In this document: piece by piece, positions 40,937-47,703 of the stretch
Numbering within the stretch: position 1 is the stretch's first letter
Layout: each line of letters starts with the position of its first letter
DNA from: an uncultured Bacteroides sp.
GTDB taxonomy: Bacteria; Bacteroidota; Bacteroidia; Bacteroidales; Bacteroidaceae
DNA: 47,703 nucleotides
NCBI GenBank assembly: GCA_937890825.1
Contig: CALADS010000093.1
Coordinates: 1-47,703 of the forward strand
Direction of reading: 5' to 3'
Translations under genes and position numbers: made by a program
The notes under the pieces: model-generated
Seen by the model: the letters and a program-made list of their open reading frames with translations, nothing else
The model's database searches: none
What the model was told of the DNA's origin: nothing

Positions 40937-42219
40937 TAGACCGTACCATTCAGCCGCCTATCTGTCAGCCGGAGCAGCTGGCAGTGCCGGAGCCCGAAGT
41001 GAGGGTGCTGCCCAATGGGGTGAAACTTTATTTGCTGCATGCAGGCGATAACGAAGTAGTGCGTTTGGATTTGCTCTTTGGCGGCGGACGTTGGCAGCAA
41101 GATTGTGTGCTGCAAGCACTTTTCACGAATCGCATGCTGCGCGAGGGTACACAACGGTTTTCTGCCGCGCAGATAGCTGAAAAACTGGATTATTACGGGG
41201 CGTGGTTGGAACTGTCGAACGCTTCAGAGCATTCGTACGTTACACTCTACTCGCTCACCAAATACCTGCCGCAGACGCTGGAGGTGCTGGAGTCGATGAT
41301 TAAGGAAGCCACGTTTCCAGAGAAGGAACTGACCACCATACTAGAGAACAATATCCAGCAGTACAAGGTGAATTGTTCGAAGGTGGATTTTCTGTCGCAC
41401 CGCGGACTGGTACAGGCGCTTTACGGCGGAGAGCATCCGTGTGGCAGGCTGGTACAGGAGGAGGATTACCGCCGCATCACGCCTGCCTTGCTGGGCGATT
41501 ATTACCGCCGTTTTTATCATGCCCGTAACTGCACGATATACCTCTCCGGACAGATTACTCCCGAGGTGTTGCGCCGTGTGACGGATGCCTTTGGCGTGGA
41601 TTCCTTCGGGCAAGACGACAGACTGCCGGTGAAGCGCACCTTTCGGCCCGAAACAGCTGCTGCGAAGCGTATCTTTACTCCGCGACCCGATGCCTTGCAA
41701 AGCGCCGTAAGGCTGGGTATGTTGTCGCTTTCGCGCCAGCATCCCGATTACTTGCGTGTTAGGGTACTCAACACCTTGCTGGGAGGTTATTTCGGTAGCC
41801 GCCTTATGTCGAACATCCGTGAAGATAAAGGATATACCTATGGTATCTCATCGTCTATCGTGCCTTATCCCGACCATGGTATGTTTGTGATTTCATCGGA
41901 GACGGCCAACGAGTATGTGGAGCCGCTCATTCGCGAGGTGTATCATGAGATAGACCGCCTGCAAAACGAGGTGCCGGCGGCCGAAGAACTGCAGATGGTG
42001 CAGAATTATATGTTGGGAGAGATGTGCCGCAGCTATGAGTCGGCTTTCTCGCTAGCCGATGCCTGGATACATGTGCAGGTGTCGGGGCTCACATCGAGCT
42101 ATTTTGAAGATGCTTTGCAGGCAGTGAAAAACATCACGCCGCAAGACATACGCGACCTGGCTGGCCGCTACCTGGACAAGGAAGCGCTGAAAGAGTCGGT
42201 GGCGGGTGTTAATGTATAA
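40933..42219 (+). CDS. M16-family peptidase homologue lacking the HxxEH zinc motif
   Basis: A 428-residue protein with two M16-like halves. Where active M16 enzymes have HxxEH, this one has ALFTNRMLREGT (residues 62-73), so zinc ligands and the catalytic glutamate are missing. The second half keeps the substrate-positioning region GYFGSRLMSNIREDKGYTYG, the R/Y pair of M16B proteins. It may be the non-catalytic partner of an active M16 enzyme, as in heterodimeric M16B pairs; no active partner lies in this window. The ATG at 40933, overlapping the kdsB stop, is chosen over the longer frame inside kdsB. No signal peptide is visible. Confidence 0.85.
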   Translation: MIDRTIQPPICQPEQLAVPEPEVRVLPNGVKLYLLHAGDNEVVRLDLLFGGGRWQQDCVLQALFTNRMLREGTQRFSAAQIAEKLDYYGAWLELSNASEHSYVTLYSLTKYLPQTLEVLESMIKEATFPEKELTTILENNIQQYKVNCSKVDFLSHRGLVQALYGGEHPCGRLVQEEDYRRITPALLGDYYRRFYHARNCTIYLSGQITPEVLRRVTDAFGVDSFGQDDRLPVKRTFRPETAAAKRIFTPRPDALQSAVRLGMLSLSRQHPDYLRVRVLNTLLGGYFGSRLMSNIREDKGYTYGISSSIVPYPDHGMFVISSETANEYVEPLIREVYHEIDRLQNEVPAAEELQMVQNYMLGEMCRSYESAFSLADAWIHVQVSGLTSSYFEDALQAVKNITPQDIRDLAGRYLDKEALKESVAGVNV

Positions 42220-42265
42220 GAAATAAAACAGAAGTAATTGTATAAATAGGTAAACAGAAGTAAGA

Positions 42266-43420
42266 ATGAAGCATATCTATCTGGTGGCGGCTTTCTGTTG
42301 TCTGACGCAAGGGCAGGCCGTGGCTCAGCAGAATGGCAGGGGAATCTTCGGTAAGCTGAAGGCTCCGGCTGAAATAAAAATCGGTACATATACATTTAAA
42401 GACGGCAGTGTGTATACGGGCGAGATTAAAGGACGAAAGCCTAACGGCAAGGGAAAAACCTCGTTTCAGAACGGTAATGTATATGAAGGTGAATATGTAA
42501 AAGGACGTAGGCAGGGGCATGGAATCTTTACCTTTGCCGATGGCGAACGCTACGAGGGCGACTGGTATCAAGATCAGCAGCATGGTAGGGGTGTGTTCTA
42601 TTTCTTGAATAACAATCGCTACGATGGCATGTGGTTTCAGGATTATCAGCACGGCAAGGGGGTGATGTATTATTACACCGGCGATGTGTACGAAGGTGAG
42701 TGGGTGAACGACAAACGTCAAGGACAGGGCTCGTATACCTGGAAGAACGGCTCGAAGTATATAGGCGGCTGGATGGCCGACCGGAAAGAGGGCGAGGGTA
42801 CCATGGTGTGGAACGATGGCTCTAAATACGACGGACAGTGGAAAGCCGATATGCGCCAGGGAAAAGGTACTTTTGAGTTTGCCAATGGAGATAAGTATGT
42901 GGGCGACTGGCTGAATGATATGCAGCATGGGCAGGGTACCTACTTCTTTCAGAATGGCGACCGCTACGAGGGCAGTTACCTGGATGGCGAACGCACGGGC
43001 GAAGGGGTGTATTACCATGCCAACGGCGATAAGTATGTGGGAACCTTCAAGGATGGCGCCCAAGATGGTAAGGGTACTTTTACCTGGGTGAACGGAGCCG
43101 TGTACGAGGGCGAATGGAAGGATAACCAACGCAACGGTTATGGTACCTACCGATGGGGCATCGGCGACTCGTACGAGGGCGAGTGGAAGGACAATAAATT
43201 CAATGGTCAAGGTACATTAATTCAGACGGACGGCACCCGGTATACAGGTCAGTTTGTAAATGGACGTGAAGAAGGCCAGGGAGTGTATGAAGATAAGCAG
43301 GGAAACCGTTTTGAGGGGACTTTCAAAGCCGGTAAAAAAGACGGTACATTCGTGGAAAAAGATAAAGAAGGGCGTATTATCCGGCGGGGAACCTATAAAA
43401 TGGGACGTATTGTAAATTAA
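42266..43420 (+). CDS. Exported MORN-repeat protein (about 14 repeats)
   Basis: A 384-residue protein with a signal peptide (MKHIYLVAAFCCLTQGQAVA) followed by about 14 MORN repeats of 23 residues, each of the form G-x-Y-x-G-x-W-x-x-x-x-x-x-G-x-G (GERYEGDWYQDQQHGRG, GDVYEGEWVNDKRQGQG). The repeats fill residues about 40-365. MORN arrays form beta-hairpin ribbons that bind proteins or lipids; in bacteria their roles are mostly unknown. The charged C-terminal EKDKEGRIIRRGTYKMGR is outside the repeats. It lies 47 bases after the M16-like gene. DNA-level 69-base repeats are diverged, so recent expansion is not apparent. Confidence 0.9.
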   Translation: MKHIYLVAAFCCLTQGQAVAQQNGRGIFGKLKAPAEIKIGTYTFKDGSVYTGEIKGRKPNGKGKTSFQNGNVYEGEYVKGRRQGHGIFTFADGERYEGDWYQDQQHGRGVFYFLNNNRYDGMWFQDYQHGKGVMYYYTGDVYEGEWVNDKRQGQGSYTWKNGSKYIGGWMADRKEGEGTMVWNDGSKYDGQWKADMRQGKGTFEFANGDKYVGDWLNDMQHGQGTYFFQNGDRYEGSYLDGERTGEGVYYHANGDKYVGTFKDGAQDGKGTFTWVNGAVYEGEWKDNQRNGYGTYRWGIGDSYEGEWKDNKFNGQGTLIQTDGTRYTGQFVNGREEGQGVYEDKQGNRFEGTFKAGKKDGTFVEKDKEGRIIRRGTYKMGRIVN

Positions 43421-43431
43421 ATTATTATGCG

Positions 43432-43607
43432 AATCAGGAGTTAAAGGAGTTATCGCTTCGCTGGGAGTTAAAGGAGTTAAGCCGGATGCACCGCAAAGAT
43501 TTGATATACGCTCCTTGTATTCGGATAGCATTTAGTAAGTCATTTGGCTTAACTCCTGAACGGAGCGAAGCGGAGTGGTAACTTCTTTAACTTCTTAACT
43601 CCTGATT
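43432..43607. repeat. Large imperfect palindrome with GGAGTTAA repeats
   Basis: The left arm (43432-43483) repeats GGAGTTA four times; the right arm (43546-43607) repeats TAACTCC/TAACTTC. The outer AATCAGGAGTTAA matches TTAACTCCTGATT perfectly, and the inner GGAGTTAAGCC matches GGCTTAACTCC. The middle parts (CGCTTCGCT against GGAGCGAAGCGGAG) also pair. It can fold into a long hairpin in either strand. It lies between the MORN gene and the CapD-like gene. Confidence 0.75.
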
Positions 43608-43661
43608 GGCATTATTTGTAATTTATCCCGTCTGGAGGTTGCTTGTTTCGTTAATATTTTG

Positions 43662-43669
43662 TAACTTCG
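43662..43669 (+). promoter_or_regulatory. Probable -7 box of the CapD-like/gmd/fcl operon
   Basis: TAACTTCG differs from TAnnTTTG by one base and is followed 28 bases later by the start codon at 43698. A partial -33 TTG lies near 43639. Confidence 0.4.
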
Positions 43670-43697
43670 CCGCGTCAAATGTAAAAAAATAAATGAG

Positions 43698-45605
43698 ATG
43701 ATAGCTAAATTTTCTAACTGGTATTTCACAAAGAAATCACTCCCGCATTGGGGTATTCTTATTCTGGACTGTGTGATTGTGGGATTCTCTGTTTTGTTGG
43801 GAGAATTCTTTGAAGCGAATCAAGTAATTTATTTACATCATTTGCCTGCTGTTCTGGCAGGGATGCTGATTACGGTTTTACTCTTCTGCTTGTCTTTTAG
43901 AATCTTTCATACCTATACCGGCATTGTGCGTTATTCTACCTTTGTCGACTTGCAGCGAGTGGCATTGGCTGTACTGGTGGGTTCGTTGCTCACTTGGGTA
44001 GTGTCTGCCTTGCTTTCTTCGGTCGAAGCTATCGACATGCCCAGCTTCTTAGGGGTGTGTATCCTCTTTGTTATGGCCACACTGCTGATGTGGCTGGAGC
44101 GCGTTACTGTGAAGCGCCTGTTCGACAGTTTCCGGATAGATGATGCCGCGCCGGTGGCTATCTACGGAACCAAGGCCGGCGGTATCAGTCTGGCCAAGAG
44201 TTTGACCGGTACGGATGAAAAACGTTACCGACTGGTGGCTTTCATCAGTGATTCACCCGATATGAAGGGCACTTATCTTATGGGTAAGAAGGTGTTTATG
44301 AACGGCGAGGGCATTGCCGAACGCATGCGCGAAATGGGAGTGCGTATCTTATTGGTATCGCCTCTGAAGAGCGAACTCTTCCGTAATAATCAAGCCATGG
44401 TGGACGAATTCATTGCAGCTGGCATCACGCTAAAGATGCTGGCAGCCGCACAAGAGTGGGATGGTAAGTCTAAACTGACGCATCAGCATCTGCACGAGGT
44501 GGAAATCGAAGACTTGCTGCCTCGCGAAAAGATAGAAGTAGATATGGATGCCATCGCCAAGCAACTGCGTGGAAAGAAGGTGCTCATCACTGGAGCGGCA
44601 GGTTCTATCGGTAGTGAAATGGTGCGGCAGGTAGCCCTCTTCCAGCCGGCTTCGCTGATATTAATCGACCAGGCCGAAACGCCCATGCACGACATTCGTC
44701 TGATGATGCTTCGGCAATTCTCGGATATTCAGTGCGAAACCATCGTCAGCAGCATCACGAATCAAGAGCATATGGAGAAGATTTTTGCAGCTTCCTGTCC
44801 TGATTATGTATTTCATGCCGCCGCCTATAAGCATGTGCCCATGATGGAAGATAATCCCGGCATTGCGGTGCAGAATAATATCATGGGGACGCGCGTCATA
44901 GCCGATTTGGCCGTGAAATACGGTACTAAGAAATTTGTGATGATTTCTACCGATAAGGCTGTGAATCCCACCAACGTAATGGGTTGCTCGAAGCGTATCT
45001 GCGAAATCTATTGCCAGTCGCTGAATAAAGCCATCCAAGAGGGCAAGGTAAAGGGTGTAACTCAGTTTGTTACCACCCGATTCGGCAATGTATTGGGCTC
45101 TAATGGTTCGGTAATTCCTATCTTTAAGGAACAAATCAAGAAGGGAGGTCCTATCACGGTGACACATCCCGATATCATCCGATTCTTTATGTTGATACCC
45201 GAGGCCTGTAAGTTGGTGCTGGAGGCAGGTGCTATGGGCCACGGCGGAGAAATCTTTGTGTTTGATATGGGCGCACCGGTTAAAATAGTAGATTTGGCCA
45301 AGCGTATGATTCAATTGTCTGGAGCGCACAATGTGGAAATCAAATTCTCTGGTCTGCGCGAGGGTGAGAAGCTCTACGAAGAGGTGCTCAACGATGCCGA
45401 GAAAACCAAACCTACGGTACATCCCAAAATTATGGTGGCCAGTGTGCGTGAGTACGATTATGAAGTAGCTTGCCGCAACGAACAGCGTCTGCTGGATGCG
45501 TCGCATTCATTCGACGATATGGCCATTGTGAAGATAATGAAAGAGATTGTACCGGAATATAAGAGCCAACACTCCAAGTATCAGACATTGGATGCAGTCC
45601 GCTAA
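43698..45605 (+). CDS. CapD/WbpM-type nucleotide-sugar 4,6-dehydratase, membrane-bound
   Basis: A 635-residue enzyme of the long SDR type that converts UDP-GlcNAc to a 4-keto-6-deoxy sugar. About five membrane helices occupy residues 15-140 (ILILDCVIVGFSVLLGEFF, VALAVLVGSLLTWVVSALL), followed by a nucleotide-binding domain (about 150-250, VAIYGTKAGGISLAKSLTG). The catalytic domain begins near 292 (KKVLITGAAGSIGSEMVRQV). The active site reads STDKAVNPTNVMGCSKR, giving an M-x3-K pair instead of the usual Y-x3-K, as in WbpM/PglF. YKHVPMMEDN and FRFMLIPEA-like IIRFFMLIPEACKLV are present. It is followed by gmd after 20 bases. Confidence 0.92.
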   Translation: MIAKFSNWYFTKKSLPHWGILILDCVIVGFSVLLGEFFEANQVIYLHHLPAVLAGMLITVLLFCLSFRIFHTYTGIVRYSTFVDLQRVALAVLVGSLLTWVVSALLSSVEAIDMPSFLGVCILFVMATLLMWLERVTVKRLFDSFRIDDAAPVAIYGTKAGGISLAKSLTGTDEKRYRLVAFISDSPDMKGTYLMGKKVFMNGEGIAERMREMGVRILLVSPLKSELFRNNQAMVDEFIAAGITLKMLAAAQEWDGKSKLTHQHLHEVEIEDLLPREKIEVDMDAIAKQLRGKKVLITGAAGSIGSEMVRQVALFQPASLILIDQAETPMHDIRLMMLRQFSDIQCETIVSSITNQEHMEKIFAASCPDYVFHAAAYKHVPMMEDNPGIAVQNNIMGTRVIADLAVKYGTKKFVMISTDKAVNPTNVMGCSKRICEIYCQSLNKAIQEGKVKGVTQFVTTRFGNVLGSNGSVIPIFKEQIKKGGPITVTHPDIIRFFMLIPEACKLVLEAGAMGHGGEIFVFDMGAPVKIVDLAKRMIQLSGAHNVEIKFSGLREGEKLYEEVLNDAEKTKPTVHPKIMVASVREYDYEVACRNEQRLLDASHSFDDMAIVKIMKEIVPEYKSQHSKYQTLDAVR

Positions 45606-45625
45606 CTTACAGTTTGTTTGGATAT

Positions 45626-46702
45626 ATGAGAAAAGTAGCATTAATAACCGGTATCACAGGGCAAGACGGCTCTTACCTGGCCGAGTTTTTGATAGAGAAG
45701 GGATATGAAGTGCATGGTATCATGCGCCGTTCGTCGTCGTTTAATACAGGAAGAATCGAACATCTCTATCTCGACGAGTGGGTGAGGGACATGAAGAAAA
45801 GCCGGTTAGTGAATCTGCATTGGGGCGATATGACCGACAGCAGTTCGTTGATTCGTATCATCATGGAATTACGTCCGGCAGAAATCTATAACCTCGCAGC
45901 ACAAAGCCATGTGAAGGTATCGTTCGATGTGCCGGAGTATACAGCCGAGGCTGATGCCGTGGGTACGCTGCGGCTGCTCGAAGCAGTGCGCATTTGCGGA
46001 TTGGAAAAGGAATGCCGTATCTACCAGGCTTCTACTTCCGAACTCTTCGGCAAGGTGCAAGAGGTGCCGCAGAAGGAAACGACTCCGTTCTACCCGCGCT
46101 CTCCGTATGGCGTGGCCAAGCAGTATGGCTTTTGGATTACCAAGAATTACCGCGAGAGTTATGGCATGTTTGCCGTAAACGGTATTCTCTTCAATCACGA
46201 AAGCGAGCGCCGGGGCGAAACGTTTGTTACCCGCAAGATTACCTTGGCTGCTGCACGCATCAAACAAGGGTATCAGGATAAACTCTATTTGGGGAATCTC
46301 GATGCACAGCGCGATTGGGGCTATGCTAAAGATTACGTAGAATGTATGTGGCTGATGCTTCAGCATTCCACGCCCGAAGATTTTGTCATTGCCACCGGCG
46401 AGATGCATTCGGTGCGCGAATTTACTACGCTGGCATTTGCTCACTTGGGCATCGACCTGGAGTGGAAAGGCACCGGGGTAGATGAGCAGGGCATCGATCG
46501 TGCCACCGGACGGGTGCTGGTAGAGGTAGACCCGAAGTATTTCCGTCCGTGCGAGGTGGAGCAGTTGCTGGGCGACCCTACCAAGGCGCGCACACTGCTG
46601 GGCTGGAACCCCACGAAGACTCCTTTTACACAGCTGGTGAAGCTCATGGTGGAGCATGATATGAAGTTTGTAAAGAAGATACATTTGAAAGCAGAAGTAT
46701 GA
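45626..46702 (+). CDS. gmd: GDP-mannose 4,6-dehydratase
   Basis: First step of GDP-L-fucose synthesis: GDP-mannose to GDP-4-keto-6-deoxymannose. Starting at MRKVALITGITGQDGSYLAE it has 358 residues (the longer frame opens with a TTG at 45614). The NADP motif GITGQDGSYLAEFL, IMRRSSSFNTGRIEHLY, the S/T plus Y-x3-K site STSELFGKVQ... SPYGVAKQYG and the C-terminal FIVGDPTKA-like LLGDPTKARTLLGW are typical. The stop codon overlaps the ATG of fcl. Confidence 0.97.
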   Translation: MRKVALITGITGQDGSYLAEFLIEKGYEVHGIMRRSSSFNTGRIEHLYLDEWVRDMKKSRLVNLHWGDMTDSSSLIRIIMELRPAEIYNLAAQSHVKVSFDVPEYTAEADAVGTLRLLEAVRICGLEKECRIYQASTSELFGKVQEVPQKETTPFYPRSPYGVAKQYGFWITKNYRESYGMFAVNGILFNHESERRGETFVTRKITLAAARIKQGYQDKLYLGNLDAQRDWGYAKDYVECMWLMLQHSTPEDFVIATGEMHSVREFTTLAFAHLGIDLEWKGTGVDEQGIDRATGRVLVEVDPKYFRPCEVEQLLGDPTKARTLLGWNPTKTPFTQLVKLMVEHDMKFVKKIHLKAEV

Positions 46703-47634
46703 TGAAGCTGGATAGTAAGATATATGTGGCCGGACACCGCGGAATGGTGGGTTCGGCCATTGTGCGTGAATTGAAGCGCCAGGGATATACGAATATCGTG
46801 ACGCGCACACACGATGAACTGGATCTCACCCGGCAGGAGGCCGTGGAGCGTTTTTTTGCTGAAGAACGTCCGGAGTATGTGTTTCTGGCCGCAGCCAAGG
46901 TAGGAGGCATTATGGCCAATCAGTCGGCACTGGCCGATTTTATGTACGAGAACATGGTGCTGGAGATGAACGTGATTCATGCTGCCTGGAAGAACGGTTG
47001 CCGGAAGCTGGAGTTCTTGGGGTCGTCGTGCATTTACCCCAAACTGGCACCGCAGCCCATGCAGGAGAATTGCCTGCTTACTTCTGCCCTGGAGCCTACC
47101 AACGAGGCGTATGCACTGGCCAAAATCAGCGGACTGAAGTATTGCGAATACCTCAACCGTCAGTATGGTACGGATTACATCTCGGTGATGCCTACCAATC
47201 TCTACGGACCCAACGATAATTATCACCCCACACGCAGCCACGTGTTGCCGGCGCTGATTCGGCGCTTTCACGAGGCCAAGGTGGCCGGACTGAAAGAAGT
47301 GACTTGCTGGGGCGACGGAAGTCCGTATCGCGAATTTCTGTATGTAGACGACTTGGCCAACCTCTGTGTCTTTCTGATGAATCACTACAGCGGAAACGAA
47401 ACGGTCAATGCAGGAACGGGGAAGGAATTGACTATCCGGGAGCTGACCGAGAAAGTGGCTCGTGCAGTGGGGTATGAGGGAGCTATCCTTTGGGATACTA
47501 CCAAACCGAATGGCACACCGCGTAAATTGCTCGACGTATCCAAAGCCACGGCACTGGGCTGGACGTATCGCACGGAGCTGGACGAAGGGATTCGCTTGGC
47601 ATACCAGGATTTTCTGGCCCGATTTTCTGACTGA
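46699..47634 (+). CDS. fcl: GDP-L-fucose synthase
   Basis: Epimerase/reductase that turns GDP-4-keto-6-deoxymannose into GDP-L-fucose. The 311-residue enzyme has the NADP motif YVAGHRGMVGSAIVRELKRQ, FLAAAKVGGIMANQ, GSSCIYPKLAPQPMQE, the Y-x3-K site NEAYALAKISGLK, NLYGPNDNYHPTRSHVLPAL and WGDGSPYREFLYVDDLA. Together with gmd it provides the fucose donor for surface polysaccharides and glycoproteins; Bacteroides use this for O-glycosylation and capsule. Its last codons (FLARFSD) lie in a 12-base tandem repeat, so the C-terminus may vary between strains. The ATG overlaps the gmd stop. Confidence 0.97.
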   Translation: MMKLDSKIYVAGHRGMVGSAIVRELKRQGYTNIVTRTHDELDLTRQEAVERFFAEERPEYVFLAAAKVGGIMANQSALADFMYENMVLEMNVIHAAWKNGCRKLEFLGSSCIYPKLAPQPMQENCLLTSALEPTNEAYALAKISGLKYCEYLNRQYGTDYISVMPTNLYGPNDNYHPTRSHVLPALIRRFHEAKVAGLKEVTCWGDGSPYREFLYVDDLANLCVFLMNHYSGNETVNAGTGKELTIRELTEKVARAVGYEGAILWDTTKPNGTPRKLLDVSKATALGWTYRTELDEGIRLAYQDFLARFSD

Positions 47635-47685
47635 TTTTTCTGACCGAATTTCTGATCGGTTTTCTGACCGAACTTCTGACCGATA
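47607..47685 (+). repeat. 12-bp tandem repeat across the fcl stop codon
   Basis: Six units of the form CCGATTTTCTGA follow one another (47607, 47619, 47631, 47644, 47656, 47668; one unit is 13 bases), then a partial seventh. The fcl TGA at 47632-47634 lies in the third unit. Gene content after this is outside the window. Confidence 0.8.
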
Positions 47686-47703
47686 AAGGGCTTCTCCGGC
47701 AAT

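Overview
The window is a chromosomal segment of a Bacteroidales bacterium, most likely family Bacteroidaceae (Bacteroides or Phocaeicola type). Direct signs are repeated promoters of the Bacteroidetes form TTTG-N19/20-TAnnTTTG (best cases 6489-6520, 13968-13998, 39162-39192 and 27708-27739), the ATP synthase order atpD-C-I-B-E-F-H-A-G, a 30S protein S16 with a long Ala/Glu/Lys tail, a TonB-dependent receptor end, a MORN protein, and Bacteroides-style thi and Wza/Wzc loci. Species cannot be assigned from the sequence alone.

Layout. 1-2840: end of a TonB-dependent receptor, a Cdd1/Cys-rich protein, an outer-membrane protein gene broken by one in-frame TAA, and lipB. 2880-6475: pheT, a YebC-family gene and a TSCPD protein. 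6489-12590: HAD phosphatase, Wza-like export lipoprotein, Wzc-like tyrosine kinase, C_GCAxxG_C_C protein and lepA. 12622-18797: nhaA, rpsP, a TlpA-like lipoprotein and anaerobic ribonucleotide reductase nrdD-nrdG. 18832-24615 (minus): thiamin operon thiS-E-G-C-H-F behind a TPP riboswitch. 24698-27676 (minus): acyl-CoA ligase, fabD and a PH-domain protein. 27854-30975 (minus): metallophosphoesterase, outer-membrane protein and K+/H+ antiporter. 31322-38700: the complete F1Fo ATP synthase operon. 38701-40186: 1.5 kb without a credible protein gene but dense in repeats. 40187-43420: kdsB, an M16 peptidase homologue lacking its zinc motif, and a 14-repeat MORN protein. 43698-47634: a CapD/WbpM-type dehydratase, gmd and fcl, which supply nucleotide sugars (including GDP-L-fucose) for surface glycans and probably continue beyond the window.

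Most genes are core metabolism. The unusual material is non-coding: (i) the atpG-kdsB interval, with three copies of a GTCAC-rich element, two of them forming 43-bp arms placed symmetrically around a perfect 46-bp AT palindrome, plus a consensus minus-strand promoter that reads into a five-unit repeat rich in Shine-Dalgarno-like AAGGAGG; (ii) four TCCATGGA palindromes at exactly 22-bp spacing between thiE and thiG; (iii) a 12-bp tandem repeat running through the fcl stop codon; (iv) a large imperfect palindrome before the CapD-like gene; (v) terminators that overlap the next promoter (6489-6573, 14641-14689). I see no CRISPR array, prophage, transposase, tRNA or rRNA, and no convincing new multi-gene protein system. 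The atpG-kdsB interval is the best candidate for something undescribed.
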